Below, piece after piece: positions 1-9,125 of a stretch of DNA of 64,000 nt (the first letter of the stretch is position 1; each line of letters starts with the position of its first letter). Below the pieces are notes generated by a model. That model was not told the origin of the DNA and made no database searches. It worked only from the letters and a program-made list of their open reading frames with translations. Source of the DNA: Bovifimicola ammoniilytica (GTDB taxonomy: Bacteria > Bacillota > Clostridia > Lachnospirales > Lachnospiraceae). A program made the translations under genes and the position numbers. Location: positions 124,001 through 188,000 of the forward strand of contig NZ_JAOQJN010000006.1 of assembly GCF_025567085.1 (NCBI RefSeq). Reading direction: 5' to 3'.

Positions 1-1
1 T

Positions 2-1000
2 TTCGAGATTGCCCGGCTTCTTAAAGCTAAAAGACCCCAGTATTTTATCCTTGAAAATGTTCCCGGTCTGCTTTCGCATGACAAGGGGCGGACATTTTGC
101 ACCATCCTCAGTACGCTTTCGCAACTGGGGTACCATGTCGAATGGAAAGTGCTTAACAGCAAGGATTTCGGAGTCCCCCAAGCAAGGAAACGGGTGTATA
201 TTGTCGGATATCTTGATTTCAGATGTGCCGGAAAAATATTACCTGAACCAGAAACAAATGGAGCAGCTCTTGTTCAAATCCGGGCAGGAAGTCAGGGGAA
301 AAGAGTCTACAGTCCCAAAGGACTAAGCTGTACCCTGACATCACAGGCAGGTGGAATGGGCGGCAAGACAGGATTATATGATGTAGGTGTTCCAATCAAA
401 GAGAATACAAAACTCGGCTACAAACTTGCAAGAGAAGGGGACAGCATCGATCTGGGCTATGCGAATCTCAACAGCAGGAGAGGAAGAGTCGGACACCAGA
501 TTGCACATACCCTGACAACAGGTATCCAACAGGGAACACTTCATTTTGTAGATTTGTCTCCGCCACCACTGGTAACTGAAGAATGCAGAAGCCTTAATAC
601 CCGACAATGTGGAATCCATAAATACAAAGGAGAATGTTCCGGCGTATTAAGTGAAGAAGGGGCAAGAGCAGTCCTTACACCAGCCAAAGAAAATGTCCGT
701 CAGAACGGCAGACGCATGAAAGAACCAGAAGAACCGATGTTTACAATTACTGCAACCGATCGTCATGGCATCTTGTATCACGGAAGAATAAGAAGATTAG
801 TTCCAAGGGAATGTCTGCGACTGCAGGGGTATTATGATTGGCAAATAAATAAAATCATAGACAGCACTTCTGATGCACAGCTTTATAAACAGGCTGGAAA
901 CGGAGTAACTGTCAATGTTATCGAGGCAATTGGCAGATTGTTACAAAAGGCAGACTCCGAACTCAACACACAGGAAGTGTCTGAGAAAGGAATCCATTAG
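2..1000 (+). CDS. DNA (cytosine-5-)-methyltransferase, 5' truncated by window edge
   Basis: The frame is open from base 2, so the start lies outside the window. The visible 332 residues carry C5-methyltransferase motifs: FILENVPGL (motif IV, where the family normally has ENV), a KDFGVPQARKRVYIVG stretch (motif VI to VIII region), RRLVPRECLRLQGY (motif IX) and QAGNGVTVNVIEAIG (motif X). The catalytic Pro-Cys motif and the SAM-binding FxGxG motif would lie upstream. It should methylate cytosine in a specific DNA sequence using SAM. It is followed by the amidoligase after 2 nt, so they are probably co-transcribed. No cognate restriction enzyme is visible, which suggests an orphan ICE-borne modification enzyme that protects transferred DNA; that role is inferred. 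Internal ATG at 149 is not a real start because conserved motif IV lies before it. Confidence 0.93.
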   Translation, partial: FEIARLLKAKRPQYFILENVPGLLSHDKGRTFCTILSTLSQLGYHVEWKVLNSKDFGVPQARKRVYIVGYLDFRCAGKILPEPETNGAALVQIRAGSQGKRVYSPKGLSCTLTSQAGGMGGKTGLYDVGVPIKENTKLGYKLAREGDSIDLGYANLNSRRGRVGHQIAHTLTTGIQQGTLHFVDLSPPPLVTEECRSLNTRQCGIHKYKGECSGVLSEEGARAVLTPAKENVRQNGRRMKEPEEPMFTITATDRHGILYHGRIRRLVPRECLRLQGYYDWQINKIIDSTSDAQLYKQAGNGVTVNVIEAIGRLLQKADSELNTQEVSEKGIH

Positions 1001-1002
1001 GC

Positions 1003-1959
1003 ATGATCGGTATAAAAGACCAATACTTTGGCACAGAAATCGAGATGACAGGAATTACCAGACAACGTGCTGCAGAACTTGTTGCTGAAATGTTTGGAAC
1101 AGAAGCATATTATGACGGCACTACTTATGGAGTCTGGTCAGTGATAGATTTGGAAGGAAAAAAGTGGAAATTTATGTCTGATGGGAGCATTTATACACAA
1201 CGAAAAGTATACGGTCGAATTGTAGACGCAGGTGGAGAATATTCAACAGAAATGGTATCTCCGAAATTATCCTATGATGAAATGGGTAAGTTACAGGAAG
1301 TAGTACGATGTCTGCGACAGCATGGCGGTTTTGTAAATGAGTCCTGTGGTCAGCATGTTCATGTAGATGCATCGAATCATACACCGCAGAGTCTGAAAAA
1401 TGCACTGACAATTATGTATGCAAAGGAAGATATTCTGTTCAAAGCACTGAAAGTGCAGGAGAGAAGAGCAAATAGTTATTGTCAGAGGGTGCGACCGGAG
1501 GTATTGGAGAAAATCCGAAAAATACCAAATAAATCAATCACAATGGACCGAGTAAGAAATGTCTGGTATGGAGGCAGGGATGGAAGTCATACCCATTATG
1601 ATCATACCCGTTATTATGCTCTGAATCTTCATGCTGTGTTTTCAAAAGGAACTTTGGAATGGCGCTGTTTTGAAAGCACACTTCATGCAGGAAAGGTAAG
1701 AGCAAATATTACTCTGGCATTAGCCATTTCCGCACAGGCGATCAATCAGAGATCGACACAGATGAAAAAGACACTGATATCAGAAAATCCAGCATTTACA
1801 TTTCGTACATTTTTATTGAGACTTGGGTTAATTGGAGACGAATATAAAAATGTCCGAAAACATTTGCTGGCAAATCTGGATGGTGATCTTGCGTGGAGAT
1901 ATGATAAAAGCACGTATGAGTGTTTGAAGAAAAATCAAAGGACAGAAGGAGTCAGATAG
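1003..1959 (+). CDS. Amidoligase family protein
   Basis: The 318-aa protein starts YFGTEIEMTG, the typical N-terminal signature of the Amidoligase_2 family (COOH-NH2 ligases of the glutamine-synthetase fold). It also has GGEYSTEMVSP and a CGQHVHVD segment, where acidic and histidine residues would bind metal and ATP. Members are predicted to form amide or isopeptide bonds between an acid and an amino group, with unknown natural substrate. The next gene, 12 nt downstream, encodes a gamma-glutamylcyclotransferase-like protein. This pairing was predicted from comparative genomics to form a peptide-tagging or peptide-synthesis system. Assignment to the family is strong; the substrate is unknown. 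Confidence 0.85.
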   Translation: MIGIKDQYFGTEIEMTGITRQRAAELVAEMFGTEAYYDGTTYGVWSVIDLEGKKWKFMSDGSIYTQRKVYGRIVDAGGEYSTEMVSPKLSYDEMGKLQEVVRCLRQHGGFVNESCGQHVHVDASNHTPQSLKNALTIMYAKEDILFKALKVQERRANSYCQRVRPEVLEKIRKIPNKSITMDRVRNVWYGGRDGSHTHYDHTRYYALNLHAVFSKGTLEWRCFESTLHAGKVRANITLALAISAQAINQRSTQMKKTLISENPAFTFRTFLLRLGLIGDEYKNVRKHLLANLDGDLAWRYDKSTYECLKKNQRTEGVR

Positions 1960-1971
1960 AGGTGAGAAAAA

Positions 1972-2454
1972 ATGGAAGATAGATATTACTTCGCTTATGG
2001 CAGCAACATGAATCTGGAGCAGATGAAGTACAGGTGTCCGGCTGCGGAAGTTGTGGAAAATGTCCGGCTTGAAGATTATCGGCTGGCATTTCGAGGAAAG
2101 GCTCCGGGTAACGGAGTAGCAACGGTACTGCCGGAAAAGGGAAGCTGTGTCGAAGGAGTTTTATGGAAAATCACAGAAGCGTGTGAGAAGAGTCTGGATT
2201 TCTATGAAGGATTCCCAAGTTTTTATGGGAAAGAATCGATTCAGGTAAAAAATCAGGATGGAGTGGAGAAAGAGGTGTTTGTATATATGATGAACGCTCC
2301 GCACAAAGATGTTCCGGCAAGACCATCGAAGTTTTATCTGGATGGAATTCTGGAAGGATATAAGGATAACCAGATTCCAACAGATTCTGTCATGAAAGCG
2401 GTGAAGCGTACCAGACAGGAAGTGAAAAAAGAAAAAAATCGATATACAAGATAA
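1972..2454 (+). CDS. Gamma-glutamylcyclotransferase (AIG2-like)
   Basis: The 160-aa protein begins YYFAYGSNMN, the classic YGSN substrate-binding loop of the GGCT/AIG2 fold, and continues with a typical barrel (RLAFRGKAPGNGVATVLP, EGVLWKIT, DFYEGFPSFYGKE). The glutamate in the LDFYEGF region fits the catalytic acid position of the family. Such enzymes cleave gamma-glutamyl amides to release 5-oxoproline. A good GAGGTG ribosome binding site precedes the ATG. Its position directly after the amidoligase suggests that it removes or edits gamma-glutamyl bonds made by that enzyme; this is inference. A terminator follows, closing the group of three genes. Confidence 0.87.
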   Translation: MEDRYYFAYGSNMNLEQMKYRCPAAEVVENVRLEDYRLAFRGKAPGNGVATVLPEKGSCVEGVLWKITEACEKSLDFYEGFPSFYGKESIQVKNQDGVEKEVFVYMMNAPHKDVPARPSKFYLDGILEGYKDNQIPTDSVMKAVKRTRQEVKKEKNRYTR

Positions 2455-2458
2455 AACG

Positions 2459-2490
2459 TACCGCAGAGGAAACATCTTCTGCGGTATTTA
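2459..2490 (+). terminator. Rho-independent terminator after the GGCT gene
   Basis: TACCGCAGA at 2459-2467 pairs perfectly with TCTGCGGTA at 2478-2486, followed by a TTTAATT tail. It lies 4 nt after the stop codon and separates the methyltransferase/amidoligase group from the adhesin gene. Confidence 0.75.
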
Positions 2491-2528
2491 ATTAAAAAAA
2501 TCTATTTATAATTAGGAAGGAAAAGCAC

Positions 2529-5500
2529 ATGAAGGTTAGAAAATTAAAGACCAGAATAGCTGCTTTTGGACTGGCTGTCCTGATGGGCATCAGTACCTTG
2601 AGCAGTGTAAATGCGTTTGCGGTCGAACAGACAGGCTCGGAACAGCAGACGGAAGTACAGGCGGTAACAAGCCAGAAAGATACATCGGTTACAGCAGATG
2701 ATATCACAAAAGCGGTTTCGGATGAAACATTTGCGGTGGAAACCTGTATGGAAGGAATCCATTATGATGCAGAAAAAGAAGATGTTACGCTTGTAAGTAT
2801 CAAAGATGAGAATGGTGGAGAGTATCATTCTGACAAAGCAGGAACATATATTGCCACTTATATGGTCGTTCCAAAAGATAAGAGTGACAGCTATACCATC
2901 ACCCGGAAAGTGACTCTGACGGATACAGAAGGTCAGGCACATTCTGAAGAAAATGGTGGAGAGAAACAGAAGTCAGATACAGAATCTGAAGATGATTCGG
3001 ATTCGCCTGTGCAGAACTACACAGATGTAGAAATTGAAACATCCGAAGAAGATGCATCTGCACAGGCAGTCAAAGAACTGAAAGAGGACATCGAAGAGGG
3101 AAATGTGATGGTATTGTCTGCGGCTGAAAGAGCTACAAGCAGCGGTTCCACAGTTACATTGACAAAGGGGAGAACTATTTATTATCCAAGTTATATTGGA
3201 AATTATCTTACGTGTCTGTTTACCGTAAACGGAAAGATCGCATACTGTCTCCAGTCCCAGAAAGCATCCCCACCGAGTGGAAGTTATGTGGCACAGGTAC
3301 TGGACAGCAATAAAAATTTGCAGAAAGTCCTTTACTATGGCTATGGCGGGGCAGGAGATCTGACAGGAAGTTATCTGTCCGGGAAATCAGAGGATGAAAA
3401 GTATGTGTATACGCATATTGCAGCCAGCTACGCTTACGCAGGAGAAGCCGGATTTACCGGATGTAATTATAATGACCTTGTAAATGCAGGGGTTATCGCA
3501 TATATCAATTATCTGTTCGGACAGGAAGAACCGCCAAAAGGTGAACTGAGCTTTTCAAGCACAAAGCTGAATGCAGTACGGGATGGAAACATCCAGAAAA
3601 CACCAAATATCACACTGTCTGGAGATCACAGAAACTATGTGACATTGAGTGTGCCGGAAAATGTGACTGCACATAATCTTTCTAAAGGAACAAGTGTTAC
3701 AAATGGAAAAATCCAGATTTATGGTGGAGATACATTCTATCTGTCTGCGGATTTATTACTGACAGGCAGTTATGCTTCCGGCAGCTTATATGGTTCTGTC
3801 GGAAAGACATGGAGAACGCTGGTGCTGACAACCGGAGATTCCAAGCAGGATATCGGTGTATTTGAAAGCGAAACAGCAGCTCCGGTAAGTTTCAGTGTAC
3901 AGTGGCTGAATATGACACGCATTGAGTTGATGAAGAAAGATATCAATACACAGAACCCACTATCTGGAGCAGTTTACGGTATTTACACCGATAAGAAGTG
4001 CGAAAATCTGCTAATGACGATGACTGCAACCGGAACAGACGGAAAAGCAGTCAGCGATTATTTTGATGCCGCACTCAAAACTGTGTATGTAAAAGAAGTG
4101 ACTGCACCGACCGGATATAAACGGAATCAGGAAGTCTATCAAGTGGATGTTGCAGCCGGTAAGACATTGACGGTAACAGCAACGGATGAGAGGGTCACTG
4201 GAAAAGTAAAGATTGCAAAGATTGATAAGGAAACATTTGCATTCCAGCCACAGGGAGACGGCGCTCTTCGAGGTGCTGTGTATGGTCTGTATGCCAAAGA
4301 AGATATCGTGCATCCGGATGGAACAACAGGAGTTCTGTATAAACAGGACAGCCTGATCGCGCAGGGAGTCATCGGAGATGATGGAACACTGGAGTTTTCA
4401 GAATTATACCTTGGAGAAATGTATGTAAAAGAAATCACTCCACCGGAAGGATATACACGGGATACTACAAAATATGAAGTATCCGTAACTTATGAAGGTC
4501 AGGACGTTGCAGAAGTGACAAGAGAGCTTACGGTAAAAGAGCAGGTAAAGAAACAGGCATTCCAGTTGATCAAAGTCAGTGAAGATGGAGAGCAGACAGA
4601 AACAGACCTGGTTGCAGGAGCAGGATTTAAGGTATATCTGATCAGCGACCTGACACAGGTGAAAAATGGGAAACTGAAACCGTCCAATGGAGAAAGCTAC
4701 ACGGCAAGTGATTTCAAGAATTATGACTTCAGCAAAGAGCAGGTGGCAGTCACCTATGAGAATGGAACAGCTGTACCAGTGCCGGAACTGATCACGGATA
4801 CAAAAGGATATGCAGTCAGCCCGGAACTGCCGTATGGAAGTTATGTTGTAGTGGAAAGCACTACCCCGGAGAATCTGAAAACCATTGATCCATTTGTTGT
4901 AAATGTGGAAAATGACAGCAGAGAACCTATGCAGTGGAGAGTGTTTGATGACCGTCCGTTTGAGTTCCTGTTAAAAATCGTGAAGAAAGATGCACAGACT
5001 GGGAATACTGTTTTAAAGGCAGGGGCATCTTATAAGATTTACGATGTGACAAATAAGAAATACATTGAACAGGTCGTTCAGTATCCAAAAAAAGAAAAGA
5101 TCAGCGTATTCCAGACCAATGAGGAAGGATATCTGATCACACCGCAGGAACTGAAGTGCTCTACCTACCGAATCGAAGAAGTGAAAGCACCGGAAGGATT
5201 TGTAAGACAGGGAAGCGAAGAGTCCCTGTATGATGGAACAACGATTATTTCACCATTAGAGCAGACTACAAAAGGAACATATAAAGAAAATCCACAGAGC
5301 GGTATTGTAATTACAGTATCCTCAAACACTGCACATCAGATTGATCCAGATACAGGAGCAGCGATTGTAGAGGTAGAACAGAAAAACGATGAACAGGTAG
5401 GAAGCCTGCTCCTGACGAAAAAGGGAGAACAGCTTACCGAAGTAACAGGAGATTCTGTTCTGGCAAAAGTAAAAGCACTGGTCTCTAAAGTAAGAAATGC

Positions 5501-6893
5501 TGTATCTGGTAAAGAAGAAACAGGTATCTATAAAGACTTTAAATATGAAGAAACCGGAGTAGAAGGTGCCCAGTTTGAAGTATATGCCAAAGATACCATC
5601 TATTCACCGGACGGAGCAAAGGATGAAGAAGGAAATCCAGTTGTCCGTTATGAGAAAGATGACCTGGTAGCCAAACTGACTACAGATGAAAATGGAACAG
5701 CAGTTATCTACAATCTGCCACTGGGAACGTATTATCTGAAAGAGGTTGTAGCAGGAGAGAATTTTGTCCTGAATACAGAACAGAAAGAATTTACCCTGAC
5801 AGCAGAGGATGATACACAGGCAGTTGTTTATGAAGGCGTTACCTATAAAAATGAAAGACAGAAAGTTTCTGTATCGGTAGAAAAGAAGGATTCTGTCACA
5901 GGAGAAAAGCTGGAAGGTGTTATTTTTGGACTGTATGCTGCGGAAGATATCGTTTCTAATCAGGGAGAGGTTCTCGTAGAGAAAGATACCCTGCTGGAAA
6001 AGAAAGCAACAGATACAAAGGGAACACTTACTTTTGACAGTGATCTTCCACATGGAAAATACTATGTCAAAGAGGAAGTCAGAAAAGCCGGATATCTTCC
6101 AAATGAAGAAGTATGGAATGTAGATGCAACCTATGAAAATCAGAATCTTGCAAAGATTGAACTGAACAAAGAAGTTGAGAATCAGCCGACAGAAACACGT
6201 ATTACCAAAACAGATGCAACAACCGGAAATGAGCTGGAAGGAGCAAAACTGCAGGTCATTGATAAAGACGGAACTGTTTTGGAAGAGTGGATCAGTACGA
6301 AGGAAGAACATGTCATTTACGGACTGCCGGAAGGAAGTTATACCTTACATGAAGAACTGGCTCCTTATGAAGATGGTTATGTGTCTGCCAGCGATGTGAC
6401 GTTTGAAGTCAAAGAAGATGGCAGTGTGACAAAGGTTGAGATGAAAGACGAATATTCCAAAGTGGAAATTTCAAAAATAGACCTAACAACCGGAAAAGAA
6501 CTGGAAGGGGCAAAGCTTCAGATCATCCGCAAAGACGGAACTGTTTTGGAGGAGTGGATTACGGATGGAAAGCCACATTCCGTTGCAAAGCTCCCGGTCA
6601 ATGAAGAACTTACTCTGCGTGAGATCACAGCGCCGGATGGTTACGAGATTGCGGAAGATGTTACATTCACATTGAAAGATACAATGGAAGTCCAGAAAGT
6701 AGAAATGAAAGATGCCAGAACACCGGAGAAAACAACAGAAAAAACAAATGCACCAAAAACAGGTGATAACCAGAAAGTATGGCCGTTTGTTCTGCTTGCA
6801 CTGGCATCTGCCGGAACAGCTACAGGAGTGACTGTATACCGCAGAAAGAAGTCAAAAATGACAGACAACAAAGAAGAAACAGAAGAAAAATAA
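2529..6893 (+). CDS. Large wall-anchored adhesin: thioester-like domain, CnaB/SpaA repeats, LPXTG-type anchor
   Basis: The 1454-aa protein has a signal peptide (residues 1-32, ending near VNAFA), a low-complexity acidic region to about 185, then a domain around 190-330 with VNGKIAYCLQ. Cys240 in that YCLQ motif resembles the thioester-forming Cys of surface thioester domains. From about 460 a chain of CnaB/SpaA-type beta domains follows, each with a K...D lysine start (LMKKDI, KIAKIDK, LIKVSED, KIVKKDA, VEKKDS, ITKTDA, ISKIDL) and a YxxKE(VI)xAPxGY-type end. Such domains form Lys-Asn/Asp isopeptide bonds. The C-terminus has the sorting signal NAPKTGDN, a hydrophobic span and the basic tail YRRKKSK. 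It probably mediates attachment to host surfaces or to mating partners. A sortase B is encoded at 51447, but an LPXTG-type signal would normally go to a class A or C sortase elsewhere. Confidence 0.9.
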   Translation: MKVRKLKTRIAAFGLAVLMGISTLSSVNAFAVEQTGSEQQTEVQAVTSQKDTSVTADDITKAVSDETFAVETCMEGIHYDAEKEDVTLVSIKDENGGEYHSDKAGTYIATYMVVPKDKSDSYTITRKVTLTDTEGQAHSEENGGEKQKSDTESEDDSDSPVQNYTDVEIETSEEDASAQAVKELKEDIEEGNVMVLSAAERATSSGSTVTLTKGRTIYYPSYIGNYLTCLFTVNGKIAYCLQSQKASPPSGSYVAQVLDSNKNLQKVLYYGYGGAGDLTGSYLSGKSEDEKYVYTHIAASYAYAGEAGFTGCNYNDLVNAGVIAYINYLFGQEEPPKGELSFSSTKLNAVRDGNIQKTPNITLSGDHRNYVTLSVPENVTAHNLSKGTSVTNGKIQIYGGDTFYLSADLLLTGSYASGSLYGSVGKTWRTLVLTTGDSKQDIGVFESETAAPVSFSVQWLNMTRIELMKKDINTQNPLSGAVYGIYTDKKCENLLMTMTATGTDGKAVSDYFDAALKTVYVKEVTAPTGYKRNQEVYQVDVAAGKTLTVTATDERVTGKVKIAKIDKETFAFQPQGDGALRGAVYGLYAKEDIVHPDGTTGVLYKQDSLIAQGVIGDDGTLEFSELYLGEMYVKEITPPEGYTRDTTKYEVSVTYEGQDVAEVTRELTVKEQVKKQAFQLIKVSEDGEQTETDLVAGAGFKVYLISDLTQVKNGKLKPSNGESYTASDFKNYDFSKEQVAVTYENGTAVPVPELITDTKGYAVSPELPYGSYVVVESTTPENLKTIDPFVVNVENDSREPMQWRVFDDRPFEFLLKIVKKDAQTGNTVLKAGASYKIYDVTNKKYIEQVVQYPKKEKISVFQTNEEGYLITPQELKCSTYRIEEVKAPEGFVRQGSEESLYDGTTIISPLEQTTKGTYKENPQSGIVITVSSNTAHQIDPDTGAAIVEVEQKNDEQVGSLLLTKKGEQLTEVTGDSVLAKVKALVSKVRNAVSGKEETGIYKDFKYEETGVEGAQFEVYAKDTIYSPDGAKDEEGNPVVRYEKDDLVAKLTTDENGTAVIYNLPLGTYYLKEVVAGENFVLNTEQKEFTLTAEDDTQAVVYEGVTYKNERQKVSVSVEKKDSVTGEKLEGVIFGLYAAEDIVSNQGEVLVEKDTLLEKKATDTKGTLTFDSDLPHGKYYVKEEVRKAGYLPNEEVWNVDATYENQNLAKIELNKEVENQPTETRITKTDATTGNELEGAKLQVIDKDGTVLEEWISTKEEHVIYGLPEGSYTLHEELAPYEDGYVSASDVTFEVKEDGSVTKVEMKDEYSKVEISKIDLTTGKELEGAKLQIIRKDGTVLEEWITDGKPHSVAKLPVNEELTLREITAPDGYEIAEDVTFTLKDTMEVQKVEMKDARTPEKTTEKTNAPKTGDNQKVWPFVLLALASAGTATGVTVYRRKKSKMTDNKEETEEK

Positions 6894-6920
6894 AATAAAA
6901 ATTACAGGATAAACCAATCT

Positions 6921-6961
6921 GACAGGGCAGGAGATGCGCATAGAGCAGCTCCTGCCCTGTC
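6921..6961 (+). other. Strong hairpin between adhesin gene and metK
   Basis: GACAGGGCAGGAG at 6921-6933 pairs perfectly over 13 bp with 6949-6961, with a 15-nt loop. No T-run follows on the + strand, so it is a doubtful intrinsic terminator. It ends only about 20 nt before the metK start, so it could limit read-through from the adhesin gene or stabilise the downstream mRNA 5' end. Confidence 0.6.
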
Positions 6962-6981
6962 TGTAGATAAGGAGAAGAAAG

Positions 6982-8142
6982 ATGAGACGTTTTTATACAG
7001 CAGAATCAGTAACAGAAGGACACCCGGATAAAGTATGCGATCAGATAGCAGATGCAATCTTAGATGAATGTCTGCGTTATGATCCATCTTCGAGAGTGGC
7101 ATGTGAAGTCCTTGCCACAAGAGGAAATGTGTTTGTGGCAGGAGAAATCAGCAGCGGATATGAGCCGCCAGTATTTGATGTGATCCGAAAGGTTCTGGAA
7201 GAATGCGGATATTGTACAGATGGAATAGAAATGGATACGTTTGTACACCAGCAGAGTCCAGATATTGCGAAAGCAGTGAGTGTGTCGAAAGAATTTCGGG
7301 ATAATATTGGTGCAAAGATAAGAGATAGAAGCAGGGGAGCTGGAGATCAGGGTGTTATGGTCGGATATGCTTGTGATGATACTCCGCAGCTTATGCCAAT
7401 GCCGACTGTTCTGGCACACCGGATCACACGTGAACTTTCGGCTTGCAGAAGAAGCGGATATATCAAAGATATCTTTTCGGATGGAAAAGCACAGGTAACA
7501 GTAGAATATGAAGATGGAAAACCAGTGAGACTGGAAAGTGTTGTTGTTTCCTGCCAGCATGGTGCAGAAAAGAACCTGAAGAAGTTAGATGCCGAGATCA
7601 GAGAGAAAGTGCTTCGCTCAGCACTCAGATTACTGCCGCCGGATGAGGATACGAAGATTCTGATCAATCCGTCAGGAAAATTTGTGTGCGGAGGATTTGA
7701 TGCAGATACCGGACTGACCGGAAGAAAGCTGATGGTGGATACTTATGGCAGTATGGTTCCGCATGGCGGCGGTGCATTTTCGGGAAAAGACTGTTCGAAA
7801 GTAGACCGTTCGGCAGCTTATATGGCAAGGTATATCGCCAAAAATATAGTAGCTGCTGGGTTTGCAAGCAAGTGTCAGGTGTCTCTGGCTTATGCAATCG
7901 GAGTAGCAGAGCCGGTTATGATTGAGGTAGACACCTTTGGTACAGGAAAAGTGTGTGCGGATGATTGTCTGGCGGCAGCAATCCCACTGGTGTTTGGAGT
8001 GACACCCGTTCAGATCATGGAATCCCTTCGACTGAATCGTCCGATTTTCCGTCAGACGGCAGTTTTTGGTCATTTTGGAAGAAAGGAGTTTCCTTGGGAG
8101 CGGACGGATAAGGTACTGGCTCTTCAGGATGCAATTCTGTAA
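6982..8142 (+). CDS. metK: S-adenosylmethionine synthetase
   Basis: The 386-aa protein matches the usual MetK length. It shows FYTAESVTEGHPDKVCDQI at the N-terminus (the methionine and ATP site His in GHPDK), GAGDQGVMVGYACDDT (family ATP-binding hexapeptide) and GGGAFSGKDCSKVDRSAAY (P-loop-like signature, where housekeeping enzymes usually have KDPTKVDRS). It makes SAM from methionine and ATP in the cytoplasm. Its sequence is more divergent than a typical housekeeping MetK, fitting an accessory copy. It lies on an ICE between two DNA methyltransferase genes, so it probably secures the SAM supply for DNA modification after transfer (inference). Its stop codon overlaps the start of the next gene (TAATG). 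Confidence 0.95.
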   Translation: MRRFYTAESVTEGHPDKVCDQIADAILDECLRYDPSSRVACEVLATRGNVFVAGEISSGYEPPVFDVIRKVLEECGYCTDGIEMDTFVHQQSPDIAKAVSVSKEFRDNIGAKIRDRSRGAGDQGVMVGYACDDTPQLMPMPTVLAHRITRELSACRRSGYIKDIFSDGKAQVTVEYEDGKPVRLESVVVSCQHGAEKNLKKLDAEIREKVLRSALRLLPPDEDTKILINPSGKFVCGGFDADTGLTGRKLMVDTYGSMVPHGGGAFSGKDCSKVDRSAAYMARYIAKNIVAAGFASKCQVSLAYAIGVAEPVMIEVDTFGTGKVCADDCLAAAIPLVFGVTPVQIMESLRLNRPIFRQTAVFGHFGRKEFPWERTDKVLALQDAIL

Positions 8143-9119
8143 TGCCCTGGGTAACGGAAGAAGAGATTCAGGCAGCAAAAAATATGACTGCGTATGAGTA
8201 TTTGCGAACGCATCAGGCACAGCGACTGCAAAAGACAAGGACCAGAAATGAATGGCAGTTGACGGATCATGACAGTTTTAAAATCAATGAACTGTCCAGC
8301 AAATGGCATTGGAAATCCAGAGATATCGGTGGCGTGTCCGCACTGCGGTTTCTGATTGAAGTAGATGGAATGAAATTTACAGATGCCGTAAAACTGTTGT
8401 GCGAAGAGAGTCCGTCTTTTATTCCGACACAGGCTGTGGAAAGGGAAAAACTGCCATTTAAGTTGCCGGAGAGGTATTGTAATTGCAGACGAATCAGGGC
8501 TTATTTAAACCACAGAGGAATCAGCGATGAAGTGATCACATATTGTATTTCACATGAAATCCTTTATGAAAGTGTCCCGTACCATAACGCTGTTTTTGTT
8601 GGGAAAGATGAATCCAGAAAAGCAAGATATGCATTCCTGCGAGGAATCTATGAAAAAAACGGGAAGGGATTCAAGATGGAGCAGACCGGGAGTGAAAAAA
8701 AGTACAGCTTTTGCATTCCACCTGAAAGAGAAACAAAGCGAGTTGCCGTATATGAAGCGTGTATTGATGCATTGGCACACATGACACTGGAAGAGGGAAA
8801 TAGGGATAAATATCGTCTTTCCCTTGGGGGAATCGCTGCTCCGAAAGAAAACGCACAGATACAGGGTGAACGTTTTAAAAAGCCGCCGGATGCACTGGAA
8901 GAGTTTTTGAAGAACCATCCGGAAATCAAAGAAATTGAAATCTGTACCGATAATGACTTTGCAGGAAGATGGGCGAAAGAACAGATGAAAAAGCATTATG
9001 AGGGAACGTATCAGATTATCTGCAATCTGCCGGAAAAAGAAGGGGCAGATTACGCAGACCTTGCGAAAGAAAAAAAGCAGGAAAATAAATGCAGGGACAG
9101 ACCATTAGAAAGAAGGTGA
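8142..9119 (+). CDS. DUF3991 and Toprim domain protein (primase-like)
   Basis: The 325-aa protein starts with a degenerate zinc-ribbon-like primase N-terminus lacking cysteines (residues 1-90, with SSKWHWKSRDIGGVSALRFL). A DUF3991-like middle (LNHRGISDEVITYCISHEILYE) and a Toprim fold follow, with VAVYEACIDALAH (the conserved Glu) and EIEICTDNDFAGRWA (the DxD metal motif). This layout is typical of ICE proteins thought to act in DNA priming or processing after conjugation. It is translationally coupled to metK by a 1-nt overlap. Names are from recalled family patterns; the catalytic activity is untested. Confidence 0.82.
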   Translation: MPWVTEEEIQAAKNMTAYEYLRTHQAQRLQKTRTRNEWQLTDHDSFKINELSSKWHWKSRDIGGVSALRFLIEVDGMKFTDAVKLLCEESPSFIPTQAVEREKLPFKLPERYCNCRRIRAYLNHRGISDEVITYCISHEILYESVPYHNAVFVGKDESRKARYAFLRGIYEKNGKGFKMEQTGSEKKYSFCIPPERETKRVAVYEACIDALAHMTLEEGNRDKYRLSLGGIAAPKENAQIQGERFKKPPDALEEFLKNHPEIKEIEICTDNDFAGRWAKEQMKKHYEGTYQIICNLPEKEGADYADLAKEKKQENKCRDRPLERR

Positions 9120-9125
9120 TAGAGA

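Noticed and set aside
6902..6980. SAM riboswitch before metK
   Set aside because: Only a simple hairpin is present; none of the conserved SAM-I or SAM-II core elements could be seen and the leader is too short.
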